64,000 bases of DNA, taken from CAJCJE01 sp035948315 (GTDB taxonomy: Bacteria > Actinomycetota > Actinomycetes > Mycobacteriales > Pseudonocardiaceae). The notes below the pieces were generated by a model, which had not been told where the DNA came from, made no database searches, and saw only the letters and a list, made by a program, of their open reading frames with translations. The stretch lies in assembly GCA_035948315.1 (NCBI GenBank), contig DASZJG010000024.1, positions 117,381 to 181,380 of the forward strand, in the 5' to 3' direction. How positions within the stretch are numbered: position 1 is the first letter of the stretch; each line of letters opens with the position of its first letter. The position numbers and the translations under genes are program-made. Positions 17,954-26,288 of this stretch are shown piece by piece.

Positions 17954-19200
17954 TGCTGACCTCAGGGGGCCCGAGCACGAACTGGGCCGGCAACGTCACC
18001 TTCCGTGCCGCACACGTGCACCGGCCCACCTCCGTCGACGAACTGCGCACCCTGGTCGGGAGCAGCGCGAAGATCCGCGCGCTCGGCACCGGCCACTCGT
18101 TCAACCTGATCGCCGACACCACCGCCGATCTGGTCCGGGTCGACGGCCTGCCGGCCACCGTCGAGATCGACCGGCACACCGCGATCGCGCGGGTCGCGGC
18201 GGGCCTGCGCTACGCCGAGGTCGCCGTCGCGCTGGAGCGGGCCGGTTTCGCGCTGGCCAACCTGGCCTCGCTGCCGCACATCTCGGTCGCCGGATCGGTC
18301 GCCACCGGCACGCACGGGTCCGGCGACACCCAGCGCGGCCTCGCCTCGGCCGTTGCCGCGCTCACCCTGATCGCCCCGGACGGCACTCAGGTCGAGGTGC
18401 ACCGCGACACCGATCCGGGCGCGATCGTGGCGCTCGGCGCGCTGGGCATCGTCACCGCGCTCACCCTGGACATCGAGCCGACTTTCCAGGTGGCGCAACA
18501 CGTCTACCGCAACGTTCCACTGGCCGAGATCGCCGCGTCCTTCGATGCCGTGTACGGCTCCGCGTACAGCGTGAGCGCGTTCACCACCTGGCACAGCGGC
18601 GACGCGACCGTCTGGCAGAAGCGCCGCGTCGACGCGCCCGAGCCGGCCTGGACCGGCGCGCATCCCGCGACCGAAACGGTGAACCCGGTGCCCGGCATGG
18701 CCGCCGCGAACGCCACCGCTCAACTCGGCGTCCCTGGGCCGTGGCACGAGCGGCTGCCGCACTTCCGCCCCGAGTTCACCCCCAGTGCCGGCAAGGAACT
18801 CCAGTCCGAGTTTTTCCTGCCGCGCGCGTCCGCGCCCGAGGCCATCGCCGCGCTGCGCGAGATCGGCGAGCTGATCGCGTCGGTCGTGCAGGTTTCGGAG
18901 ATCCGCGTCGTGCGCGCGGACGACCTGTGGCTCAGTCCCGCCTACCACCGCGACTCGGTCACGTTCCACTTCACCTGGATCGAGGACGCGCTGGCGGTCG
19001 CCCCGGTGCTGGCCCAGGTCGAGCAGCGGCTGGTGCCGCTGGGCGCTCGGCCGCACTGGGGCAAGCTCACCTCGATTCCGGCCGCCGACATCGCCGCGAA
19101 CTACCCGTGCGCCAACGACTTCGCGGCCCTACTGCGCAGGTTCGACCCGGACGGCAAGTTCCGCAATTCCTATGTGGACGATCTGTTCCCGGTCAGCTGA
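17953..19200 (+). CDS. FAD-dependent alditol oxidase
   Basis: A 415-residue oxidase of the VAO/PCMH flavoprotein family, close to Streptomyces alditol oxidase (about 418 residues), which oxidises xylitol or sorbitol at C1 with oxygen, giving hydrogen peroxide. NWAGNVTF opens the protein; GTGHSFN carries His48, equivalent to the covalent FAD-binding histidine; ASLPHISVAGSVATGTHGSG is the FAD pocket; VPGPWHERLPHFRPEFTPS and ARPHWGK belong to the substrate domain. No signal peptide, so cytosolic. It is divergent from the iron operon and its 3' end overlaps the convergent LLM oxidoreductase gene by 8 bp. Confidence 0.93.
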   Translation: MLTSGGPSTNWAGNVTFRAAHVHRPTSVDELRTLVGSSAKIRALGTGHSFNLIADTTADLVRVDGLPATVEIDRHTAIARVAAGLRYAEVAVALERAGFALANLASLPHISVAGSVATGTHGSGDTQRGLASAVAALTLIAPDGTQVEVHRDTDPGAIVALGALGIVTALTLDIEPTFQVAQHVYRNVPLAEIAASFDAVYGSAYSVSAFTTWHSGDATVWQKRRVDAPEPAWTGAHPATETVNPVPGMAAANATAQLGVPGPWHERLPHFRPEFTPSAGKELQSEFFLPRASAPEAIAALREIGELIASVVQVSEIRVVRADDLWLSPAYHRDSVTFHFTWIEDALAVAPVLAQVEQRLVPLGARPHWGKLTSIPAADIAANYPCANDFAALLRRFDPDGKFRNSYVDDLFPVS

Positions 19201-20137
19201 CGCTCCGACCGAATTCGACGCCCAGCCGCCAGGTCCGCAGCTCCGCCTCCGGGCCGAGCATGTTGGTCTGGGACAGTGTGATCTCGGTGATGCCCGCGTC
19301 GACGTAGCGGCGCAGTTGCGCGGCAACGGATTCCTCGTCGCCGATCACGAACACCTCGCCCGCCCGCTCGACGCCCTCCAGGTCGAGCACGCGTCGATAG
19401 GACGGGATCGTCTCGTAGAAGGCGGCCATGTCGATGGCGCGCGCCCGCGCCTGTTCGGGTTCGTCGGTCACCACGATCGGAATCGCGCCGACGATCCGGG
19501 GCGCGGGCCTGCCGGCCTGCTCGGCCGCCTTGGTGATCGCGGGCACGATGTGGTCGCCGAGCGCGCGCGGCCCGGCCAGGTACGGGATGGTGCCGTCGGC
19601 GAGTTCGCCGGTCACCCGCAGCGCCTGCGGCCCCATCGCGGCCACCAGCAGCGGAATCTCCGGTTCCGAGCCGGCGACCGCGGTCGGCGCGAACGGTCGC
19701 GAGGTGACGGTCTCGCCCTCGAACGGATCGTCCCGGCCGGCCAGCAGCGGACGCAGCGCGGTCAGGTACTCGCGCAGGTGCTTGGTCGGCGGCGGGTACT
19801 CGACCCCGTACGCGTTGCTCGACAACCATGCCGAGCCCAGCCCGACGCCCAACTGGAACCGGCCGCCGGTCGCGGCCTGCGCGGTCTTCGCGCCCGCGGC
19901 CAGCATGATCGGATGCCGGGGATGGATCGGCACAACCGACGTGCCGATCCGGATCTCCGGCACGGCGAGGCCGACCAGCGCGGCGAGGCCGACCGCGTCG
20001 TAGCCGGTCATCTGGGCCAGCCACACCGTGTCGATGCCGGTCTCGGCGGCCTGCCGACCGATCTCGATCGCCCGGTCGACCACGTTGGTGGTCTGCGGTT
20101 CGGACGCGAACGTGGAGAGTGCGATGCCGATTCTCAT
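19193..20137 (-). CDS. F420-dependent LLM class oxidoreductase (second copy)
   Basis: A 314-residue luciferase-fold enzyme with an F420-type signature. Seen are MRIGIALSTFASEPQTTNVV, the cofactor region GRFQLGVGLGSAWLSSNAYG, PEIPLLVAAMGPQALRVTGE and the C-terminal GDEESVAAQLRRYVDAGITE, a feature of the TIGR03564-like mycobacterial group. Substrate unknown. The ATG at 20137 gives the usual N terminus; an upstream start at 20152 would add five residues. It follows the nitronate monooxygenase gene by 28 bp on the same strand, so the two oxidative enzymes probably share a transcript. Confidence 0.9.
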   Translation of the reverse strand: MRIGIALSTFASEPQTTNVVDRAIEIGRQAAETGIDTVWLAQMTGYDAVGLAALVGLAVPEIRIGTSVVPIHPRHPIMLAAGAKTAQAATGGRFQLGVGLGSAWLSSNAYGVEYPPPTKHLREYLTALRPLLAGRDDPFEGETVTSRPFAPTAVAGSEPEIPLLVAAMGPQALRVTGELADGTIPYLAGPRALGDHIVPAITKAAEQAGRPAPRIVGAIPIVVTDEPEQARARAIDMAAFYETIPSYRRVLDLEGVERAGEVFVIGDEESVAAQLRRYVDAGITEITLSQTNMLGPEAELRTWRLGVEFGRSVS

Positions 20138-20165
20138 ATTCGCGACAACCACTCGTCGATCGGAC

Positions 20166-21218
20166 CTATTTCACCCGCGCGGCAGCCAGTTCCTCGGCCA
20201 TTCGACGCACCAGGTCCGCGGCCGGCTCCTCGGTGACCGACTGCCAGTTCGTGCCCGCCCACAGGTGCAGGTCGTCCAGGTCGCCCGACGCAGCGGCGGC
20301 GGCGCGGATCGGCCGGGTCACGTGGTGGATCTCCGGATAGCCGAACGGCGCGTGCCCGTCGTGCTCGCGGATGAACCCGTTGACCAGCGCCCGAGCCGGA
20401 CGCCCGGTAAACGCGCGGGTGAACGTGGTCTCGGTGAACGGCGCCTCCAGCAGCGCCCGCCGGTGCGTCGCCGAGGTGCCCGCCTCCGGGCAGCACAGGA
20501 ACGCGGTGCCCAGCGCGGCCGCGATCGCGCCCCGGTCCAGGGCTCGCGCGATGTCCCGGCCGCCGGCCAGACCGCCCGCCGCGATCATCGGCAACCGGCT
20601 CGCCGCGCCGATCTCGGTCAGCAGGTCGAGCAGGGGAGTGGCCGGTCCGCCCGCCTGCTGGGCCGGGTCGTCCCGGAAGATGCCGCGATGGCCGCCCGCC
20701 TCGGCGCCCTGCACGGCCAGCGCGTCCACACCACTCGTCTGCGCCAGTCGCGCCTCGTCGACCGACGTGACGGTGGCGATCAACACCGCTTTCGGACTGT
20801 CCTGGCGAATCCGGTCGCACAGGCCGACATCCGGCGCGTCGAAGGTGAAGCTGACCGCGGCGGGCCGATGCGTGGCCAGTACGTCGATCTTGGCCTCGAG
20901 CGCGTCGTCGTCCCAGGACGGACGGCCCGGCTCGACGCCCAGCTTCTCGGCGCGCGGAAACAACTGCTGCCGATACGCCTCGATCGCCTCCAGGTCGCCG
21001 GTGCGCGGCGACGGGAGGAACAGGTTCACCCCGTAGGGTGCGTCGGTCAGCGCCTCGATCGCGGTGAGACGCTCGTCGAACGCGGCGGGCGTGAGGTATC
21101 CGGCGGCGAGGAAGCCGAGGCCGCCGGCGTTGCTCACGGCCGCCGCGAGCGCGGGTGTTGACGGACCACCTGCCATTGGCGCTGCGATGATGGGCACCCG
21201 GTTCGGCAACACGCTCAC
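20166..21218 (-). CDS. nitronate monooxygenase / 2-nitropropane dioxygenase family
   Basis: A 350-residue FMN-dependent TIM-barrel enzyme that oxidises alkyl nitronates such as propionate-3-nitronate. Landmarks are PIIAAPMAGGPSTPALAAAV at the FMN site, SFTFDAPD, the catalytic-His region VQGAEAGGHRGIF and PMIAAGGLAGGRDIARAL with the phosphate-binding glycines, then AALGTAFLCCPEAG. The GTG at 21218 is chosen because GGAG lies 8 nt upstream; a longer frame starts at 21242. It is the first gene of a probable two-gene unit with the LLM oxidoreductase and is divergent from the RseB-like gene. Confidence 0.92.
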   Translation of the reverse strand: MSVLPNRVPIIAAPMAGGPSTPALAAAVSNAGGLGFLAAGYLTPAAFDERLTAIEALTDAPYGVNLFLPSPRTGDLEAIEAYRQQLFPRAEKLGVEPGRPSWDDDALEAKIDVLATHRPAAVSFTFDAPDVGLCDRIRQDSPKAVLIATVTSVDEARLAQTSGVDALAVQGAEAGGHRGIFRDDPAQQAGGPATPLLDLLTEIGAASRLPMIAAGGLAGGRDIARALDRGAIAAALGTAFLCCPEAGTSATHRRALLEAPFTETTFTRAFTGRPARALVNGFIREHDGHAPFGYPEIHHVTRPIRAAAAASGDLDDLHLWAGTNWQSVTEEPAADLVRRMAEELAAARVK

Positions 21219-21363
21219 GATGATGACTCCGCTCCCCGACAAAATTGCTTTACCGACGATAGCCGGAGCGAGCGCGCGACCCGGATCAGGTGATACCGGT
21301 CAGGTTTTGTCGGGTTTGCGCGCTCCACCGAGTCCTTACCCCTGGCGGCGTACAAAGGACTGA

Positions 21364-22500
21364 GTGACCGTACTTCGACGCGGTACCGTCCGGAACCGGG
21401 CGTTGACACGATGGGCGATGGTCGTACTGGCCGTCGCCGTGTTGTGTGCGCTGCCGTCGATCATCGCGGCCGTCCCCGCCGGGGCCCTCCCGATCAGCCC
21501 GAACCAGTTGCGCCAGCGGATCATCGCCTCGACCCGCCAACCGTTCCAGGGCTACGCGCAGAGCAGTGCCGCGCTCGGCCTGCCGAGCCTGCCCGACCTG
21601 GCCGATGTGACCGGTCTGCTCAGCGGAACGACCACCACGCGCGTCTGGTACGCCGCCTCGAACCGGCACCGGGTCGACGTGATCACCGGATTCGGCGAGC
21701 GCGACTACTACCAGACGCCGACCGCCGAATACGTCTGGGACTACGGTCAGAACCTGCTCAGCGAACTGGTCGGCACCGCGCCCATCCGGCTGCCGCAGGC
21801 CGAGGACCTGCTGCCGCCCGAACTCGCCTGGCGCGTCTTCCAGGTCGACCCGACCGATGCCGTGTCCGGCCTGCCCGCGCGGCGCATCGCCGGCATCGAC
21901 GCGGCCGGACTGCGGCTGCGGCCGACCGATCCGGACACCACGATCGGCCAGGTCGACATCTGGGCCGACCCGAACAGCGGCCTCCCACTGCGCGTCGAGG
22001 TGACCCAGCGCGGCGCGACCACGCCCGTCCTGCAGACCGTGTTCTCGGACGTCACCATCGCGACACCGACCGCCGCCGCGCTGACCCCGCCGAGCGGCGC
22101 GGGCTCCGGCTTCACCGTTGCGAAGGTGCCCGATCTGCTCGGCGCGCTCGGCAACGTCAGCCGGTTCACCCGGCTGCCCGGGGAACTGGCCGGCTACCCG
22201 AGGGCGCCGCAGGTGCCCGGCCTGCCACAGATCGCCCGGTACGGCACCGGACTGACCTCCTTCGTGGTGCTCGCGCTGCCCACCGACGTCGGCGATTCCG
22301 CGCTGACCAGCGCCAAACAGGCGGGTGGATTGGCTGTGCCGTTGCAGTTCGGCCAGGCCGAACTGATCCAGGTGCCGCTGCTGACCGTGGCCGTGGAGAA
22401 CCGGGGCAGGCGCAGCTACCTCATCGCCGGACTGGTGGACCGCACGGTGATCAGCAACGCGGCCGTCGACCTCGACACGTTCCGGGGGCGCTTTCGATGA
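21364..22500 (+). CDS. exported LolA/RseB-like protein linked to an ABC exporter
   Basis: A 378-residue exported protein. An N-terminal membrane anchor or signal (about residues 17-40, WAMVVLAVAVLCALPSIIAA) precedes a beta-rich domain with RVWYAASNRHRVDVITGFGE and DYYQTPTAEYVWDY, resembling the lipid-binding LolA/RseB fold that samples hydrophobic ligands or envelope stress. GTG start with AAAGGA 4 nt upstream. The ABC ATPase start overlaps its stop (ATGA), so this exported sensor or carrier and the transporter form one translationally coupled unit. The fold assignment is from residue patterns only; the transported molecule is unknown. Confidence 0.8.
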   Translation: MTVLRRGTVRNRALTRWAMVVLAVAVLCALPSIIAAVPAGALPISPNQLRQRIIASTRQPFQGYAQSSAALGLPSLPDLADVTGLLSGTTTTRVWYAASNRHRVDVITGFGERDYYQTPTAEYVWDYGQNLLSELVGTAPIRLPQAEDLLPPELAWRVFQVDPTDAVSGLPARRIAGIDAAGLRLRPTDPDTTIGQVDIWADPNSGLPLRVEVTQRGATTPVLQTVFSDVTIATPTAAALTPPSGAGSGFTVAKVPDLLGALGNVSRFTRLPGELAGYPRAPQVPGLPQIARYGTGLTSFVVLALPTDVGDSALTSAKQAGGLAVPLQFGQAELIQVPLLTVAVENRGRRSYLIAGLVDRTVISNAAVDLDTFRGRFR

Positions 22501-23408
22501 TCCGGACCTCCGCGCTGACCAAGCGATTCGGCTCCGTGCTCGCCGTCGACGGCATCGACCTCGACGTCCGCGAGGGCGACCGGTACGGGTTCCTCGGCCC
22601 GAACGGCTCCGGCAAGACCACGACCGTCCGAATGATCCTCGGCCTGGTCTATGCGACCAGCGGCGAGATCGAGGTGCTCGGCAGGCCAGCGCCGAAACAG
22701 CTCGCGTCCGTGCTGCCGATGATCGGCGCGCTGGTCGAGGGCCCGGCCGCGTACCCGCACCTGTCCGGCCGGGCGAACCTGGCCATCATGGACGCGGCAG
22801 GTCGGGGCGGACCGCGCCGCACCCGCCGACGCCGGATCGGCGAGGCGCTGGAGCGGGTCGGGCTCGGCGGCGTGGATAGGCGCCCGGTCAAGGCTTACTC
22901 ACTGGGCATGCGGCAACGGCTCGGCCTGGCCGCTGCGCTGTTACGCGCACCGAGACTGCTGGTGCTCGACGAACCGACCAACGGCCTCGACCCGCGCGGC
23001 ATCGCCGAGATCCGCGACCTGCTCATCGAGCTGAACAAGGCCGGCACCACGGTCTTCCTGTCCTCGCATCTGCTCTCCGAGGTGGATCAGCTGTGCACGC
23101 GGGTCGGCATCGTGGACCGGGGCCGGTTGGTATTGCAGGACGACCTCGACGCGCTGCGCGGGCCGACCGGCCGGGTGCTGGTGGAGAGCCCGGACGCCGC
23201 CGACATCGCCGGCCAACTGGACGGCCAGGTGTCCGAGCGGGACGGGGCTCGGCTGCTCGTCCGGCACGACGACGCCGCCCAACTCAACGCGACGCTGGTC
23301 GGTAAGGGATTCCGGGTCGAACGCCTCGCGCCCGAGCGGCGGACCCTGGAACAGGTCGTGTTCGAGGTCACCGGTGCCGGTTCCGACCGCGTGGACGGTG
23401 CCTCGTGA
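22497..23408 (+). CDS. ABC transporter ATP-binding protein (drug/lipid exporter type)
   Basis: A 303-residue ATPase of the DrrA/CcmA-like exporter class. Walker A GPNGSGKTTT, signature YSLGMRQRLGLAAALL, Walker B LLVLDEPTNGLD and the D-loop are intact; a C-terminal extension of about 80 residues follows, as in antibiotic and lantibiotic-immunity exporters. Its start overlaps the upstream gene by 4 bp and its stop overlaps the permease start (GTGA), making a three-gene coupled operon with the exported RseB-like protein and the permease at 23405. Confidence 0.95.
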   Translation: MIRTSALTKRFGSVLAVDGIDLDVREGDRYGFLGPNGSGKTTTVRMILGLVYATSGEIEVLGRPAPKQLASVLPMIGALVEGPAAYPHLSGRANLAIMDAAGRGGPRRTRRRRIGEALERVGLGGVDRRPVKAYSLGMRQRLGLAAALLRAPRLLVLDEPTNGLDPRGIAEIRDLLIELNKAGTTVFLSSHLLSEVDQLCTRVGIVDRGRLVLQDDLDALRGPTGRVLVESPDAADIAGQLDGQVSERDGARLLVRHDDAAQLNATLVGKGFRVERLAPERRTLEQVVFEVTGAGSDRVDGAS

Positions 23409-24235
23409 TCCGGGTCGAGCTGGGCAAGGTGTTCCGCAGGCCGCGCACGCTGGTCAGCGTCGGGCTGCTCTGCCTGTTGCCGATCATCGTGGCGATATTC
23501 CTGGCCACCACGCACATCGCGCCGCCGCCCGGCCAGGGCGCGGCCTTCCTCTCCGCCGTGTTGAACAACGGCGAGCTGTACCCGGCCGCCGCGCTCGCGC
23601 TGGTCCTGCCGATCTTCCTGCCGGTCGCGGTCGCGGTGTTCGCGGGCGACGCGGTGGCCGGCGAGGCGAGCACCGGCACGCTGCGCTACCTGCTGATCCG
23701 GCCGGTCGGCCGAGGCCGGTTGCTGCTGGCCAAGCTGATCGCGGTCGTCGTGTTCGTGATCTTCGCGATCTTCCTGGTCGTCGTCACCGCGCTGATCACC
23801 GGCGTGCTGCTGTTCGGCACCGGGCATGCCGCCGCCGTCGGTCAGCCGGGCGGGCTGACCTCGTTGTCCGGCAACGCGTTGAGCCCGAGCCAGCTGATCC
23901 TGCGGCTGCTCGGCGCGATCGGCTACATCGTGCTGTCCATGCTCGGCGTCGGCGCGGTCGCGCTGCTGTTCTCCACGTTGACCGACTCGGCGCTCGGCGC
24001 GGCACTCGGCACGTTGGCCGTGCTGATCGCCAGCGAGGTGCTGGACACCCTCGACGCGGCCTCGTCCGTCCGGCCCTATCTGCTCACCAACTACTGGCTG
24101 TCCTGGGTGGACTTCTTCCGCGATCCGGTGTTCTGGAACAACATCGAACGCGGCGCCGGCCTACAGGTGGTCTATGTCGTGGTGCTGCTCGGGGCCGCCT
24201 GGGCCAACTTCAGCACCAAGGACATCACGAGCTGA
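23405..24235 (+). CDS. ABC-2 type transporter permease
   Basis: A 276-residue ABC-2-like permease with about six membrane segments. The amphipathic opening MIRVELGKVFRRPRTLVSVG, the GDAVAGEASTGTLRYLLIRPV loop and the late LFSTLTDSALGAALGTLAVLI segment are typical of this class, in which the loop contacts the ATPase. GTG start overlapping the ATPase stop by 4 bp. It partners the ATPase at 22497; the pair probably exports a lipid, peptide or antibiotic sensed by the adjoining exported protein. It is convergent with the SUKH immunity gene, with only 4 bp between the stops. Confidence 0.92.
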   Translation: MIRVELGKVFRRPRTLVSVGLLCLLPIIVAIFLATTHIAPPPGQGAAFLSAVLNNGELYPAAALALVLPIFLPVAVAVFAGDAVAGEASTGTLRYLLIRPVGRGRLLLAKLIAVVVFVIFAIFLVVVTALITGVLLFGTGHAAAVGQPGGLTSLSGNALSPSQLILRLLGAIGYIVLSMLGVGAVALLFSTLTDSALGAALGTLAVLIASEVLDTLDAASSVRPYLLTNYWLSWVDFFRDPVFWNNIERGAGLQVVYVVVLLGAAWANFSTKDITS

Positions 24236-24239
24236 CCCC

Positions 24240-24878
24240 TCAGTGCTCGTCTTCCACCGTCAGCCGGATCTCGGTGCCATCAGGCAGGTCGTGGATCTGG
24301 CGGGCGATCGGGCCGCGGATGCGCATGCACGTCGCCGCGTCCTTCGCCACCAGGTTCGACAACTCGTACCCCCCGCCGAGCACGAAGAACCGGTAGGGCA
24401 CCAGGCGCTGGCCGTGCTCGAGCGCGCCATTCTCGTTCTGCCATGCGGTGGCCAGCCGGTATGTCCCGTTGACATCGGGGTCGGCGAGCAGCCATTCCGC
24501 CCAGGCGCCGAGCGAGTCCCCCACGACGGTTCGTTCACCGGTCTCCGGGTTGACTGCCACGATCCGGTTCGCGTCGACCGCGAACTGGGTGCCCAACACG
24601 TCCTGCGCGAAGCAGAACAACCCGTCCGCGAGGCCCTGATAGGTGTCCTTCCACGTGGCCGACTCGTTCCAGGCGGCCAGTTCCGGCCCGAGACCCTCGG
24701 CTCCCGCCCGGAACACCTGCACGCCGGCGTTGAAGAACGTGCAACCGTTGCGTGTGGACAGCAACTCGGCCAGCTCGGCGAGCGGGCCGGTGCCGGTGCC
24801 GAGGTCGACGGTGACGTCCGGCCCCAGCGAGCCGCGCGCCTGGTCCAGCAGCCGACTGGTCCGTTCGTCCATGGTCAT
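24240..24878 (-). CDS. SMI1/KNR4 (SUKH) family protein, probable immunity protein
   Basis: A 212-residue soluble protein resembling the SUKH/SMI1-KNR4 superfamily, frequent immunity proteins for nuclease toxins. Residue patterns are FCFAQDVLGTQFAVD, NPETGERTVVGDSLGAWAEWL, LVPYRFFVLGGGYELSNLV and the C-terminal ARQIHDLPDGTEIRLTV. AAGGAGG six nt upstream fixes the ATG at 24878; a second ATG two codons later is possible. It starts 16 bp after the stop of the WXG-NucA/NucB nuclease gene on the same strand, the standard toxin-then-immunity order. It probably binds and inhibits that nuclease in the cytosol. Confidence 0.8.
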   Translation of the reverse strand: MTMDERTSRLLDQARGSLGPDVTVDLGTGTGPLAELAELLSTRNGCTFFNAGVQVFRAGAEGLGPELAAWNESATWKDTYQGLADGLFCFAQDVLGTQFAVDANRIVAVNPETGERTVVGDSLGAWAEWLLADPDVNGTYRLATAWQNENGALEHGQRLVPYRFFVLGGGYELSNLVAKDAATCMRIRGPIARQIHDLPDGTEIRLTVEDEH

Positions 24879-24894
24879 CGCACCCCTCCTTGGG

Positions 24895-25908
24895 TCAGCC
24901 CCATTGCGGGTTCGTGATCGCCGCCAGGTCGCCCTCGTCGTCTTGGTTGCCGCCGTCGTCGCCGGTGTCGCCGTCGGCGGTGTTCCCGTCTTCATCATTC
25001 CCGCTGTTGTGCTCGCCGCCGCCATCGTCGGTGTCGTCGGTATTGGCATTCTCGTCCTCGGAGTTCAGCACGGCGATCTGGACATGCTGGCCGTTTCCGA
25101 GATTCAGCGCGCTGATCTGATGCCTCATGCTGCTGCCCGCGCCTCGGTTGTCCGAGGGGTCGATGTACTTCACGCTCGCGCCCTGGCCGCCCTCCTCGAA
25201 CATGGCCGGTGGGTACTCGTCGCGGTCCTGGCCCGGCCTGGTCGGGATGCCGCGCAGCGACGCTGCCCGGTTCGCCTTGGCGTTGGGGCGGTCGATGGTC
25301 AGCACCGACGGCAGCGGCGTCCCCGAAGTGGAGGTGTCCCCGCGCCAGATGGTGCCGTTCTGGGCTTCCTGCACGTGCTGCGCGGTCTCCGGATGCCGGT
25401 CCGCGTCGATGTACACCGTGGGCACGGTCGCCGAGGACGCGTTGGTGTTGGCCGATGCGGGCTGACCGAGCAGCGGACCGGTCGGCGCCGCCGCGATCGC
25501 CTGCACAACCACCTGGTTGGCGGTCATCGAGGACTGGGCGGCCTGGTCCCGGGCCTGGGTGAGCAGTTGGGTGGCCTGTTGCTGGTTGCCCAGCTGCCAC
25601 TCCACGACCGCCATCGCCGCCATGTCCTGCGCCCAGGCCAGCACCTCCGAGTACTGGACCAACGCCCGAGCGACCTCGCTGAATGCCTCCGTGGCACCTT
25701 GCCACCGGGCCGGCTCCTGACCGTGGTAGTTCTGGTACGCGTCGGCCGCCGCACCCGTCCAGTTGCTCAGATCGATCCTGCCCAGCTGGGAGCTCGTGAG
25801 TTCCGCCTGTTCACCCAGCCTGCTCAGCTCCACCGCGAACTGCTGTAACCGCGCGGGCGCGCCGGGGATCAGCTGCACCGGATCTTGGGTATCTCCCAGC
25901 TCAAGCAT
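24895..25908 (-). CDS. WXG-domain polymorphic toxin with NucA/NucB nuclease domain
   Basis: A 337-residue putative type VII-secreted toxin. Residues 1-135 are helical with a WXG turn (W50-T51-G52, SNWTGAAADAY), as in WXG100/LXG-type secretion domains. Residues about 163-282 resemble the NucA/NucB deoxyribonuclease family: VYIDADRHPETAQHV, the core PGQDRDEYPPAMFEEGG and DNRGAGSSMRHQ. Residues 283-327 form an unusual low-complexity acidic tail (19 Asp/Glu in 45). No signal peptide is present, in keeping with ESX export. Its start overlaps the upstream EspC-like gene by 8 bp, and the SUKH immunity gene follows after 16 bp. Secretion and DNase activity are inferred. Confidence 0.8.
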   Translation of the reverse strand: MLELGDTQDPVQLIPGAPARLQQFAVELSRLGEQAELTSSQLGRIDLSNWTGAAADAYQNYHGQEPARWQGATEAFSEVARALVQYSEVLAWAQDMAAMAVVEWQLGNQQQATQLLTQARDQAAQSSMTANQVVVQAIAAAPTGPLLGQPASANTNASSATVPTVYIDADRHPETAQHVQEAQNGTIWRGDTSTSGTPLPSVLTIDRPNAKANRAASLRGIPTRPGQDRDEYPPAMFEEGGQGASVKYIDPSDNRGAGSSMRHQISALNLGNGQHVQIAVLNSEDENANTDDTDDGGGEHNSGNDEDGNTADGDTGDDGGNQDDEGDLAAITNPQWG

Positions 25909-26191
25909 TGCCGAAGCTCGTGGTGAGGTGCTGCTCCATGTCCGCGTACATCTGCGCGTTCAGGCGCAGGTTCTGCGCCGCCACCGCGCCGTCGCTGAGC
26001 AGATAGCCGATGCCGACCTGCCAGGCGTAGATGAAGTCCGAGACCGAACTGGCCAGCAGCGCCCGGCCGATCGAGTCCCCATCGGTGTGCAGGCCCATCA
26101 GGTCCGCGTTCGGGAACGCGGCCATTGCGCTGGTCACCTCCAGACTCGCGACGGTCAGCTCGTTCGGCGCCACCGTGAACCCAGCCGCCAT
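25901..26191 (-). CDS. EspC/DUF2580-like WXG100-superfamily protein
   Basis: A 96-residue helical hairpin protein. It opens MAAGFTVAPNELTVASLEV and has a central FIYAWQVGIGYLLSDG with a tryptophan-glycine turn, then a second helix ending AQMYADMEQHLTTSFGNA. This matches EspC/DUF2580-like ESX-secreted partners in size and outline. GAGGGGG eight nt upstream fixes the ATG at 26191. Its 3' end overlaps the toxin gene by 8 bp, so both are made from one mRNA, and it probably pairs with the toxin N-terminal helices as a secretion partner. No ESX core genes occur in the window, so export would rely on a machinery encoded elsewhere. Confidence 0.75.
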   Translation of the reverse strand: MAAGFTVAPNELTVASLEVTSAMAAFPNADLMGLHTDGDSIGRALLASSVSDFIYAWQVGIGYLLSDGAVAAQNLRLNAQMYADMEQHLTTSFGNA

Positions 26192-26288
26192 GATGTTGAC
26201 CCCCTCGCCCTGAACGACCCTGCCGCATCGTTGTGGACGTCGTCCTAGATTCGTCCTAGATCCGTCCTGGGGGAGTGCGTCACCTGCC

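Noticed and set aside
21411..22496. Extension of the ABC ATPase frame through the RseB-like gene
   Set aside because: The extension is Arg-rich shadow sequence; the real ATPase starts at the ATGA overlap at 22497.
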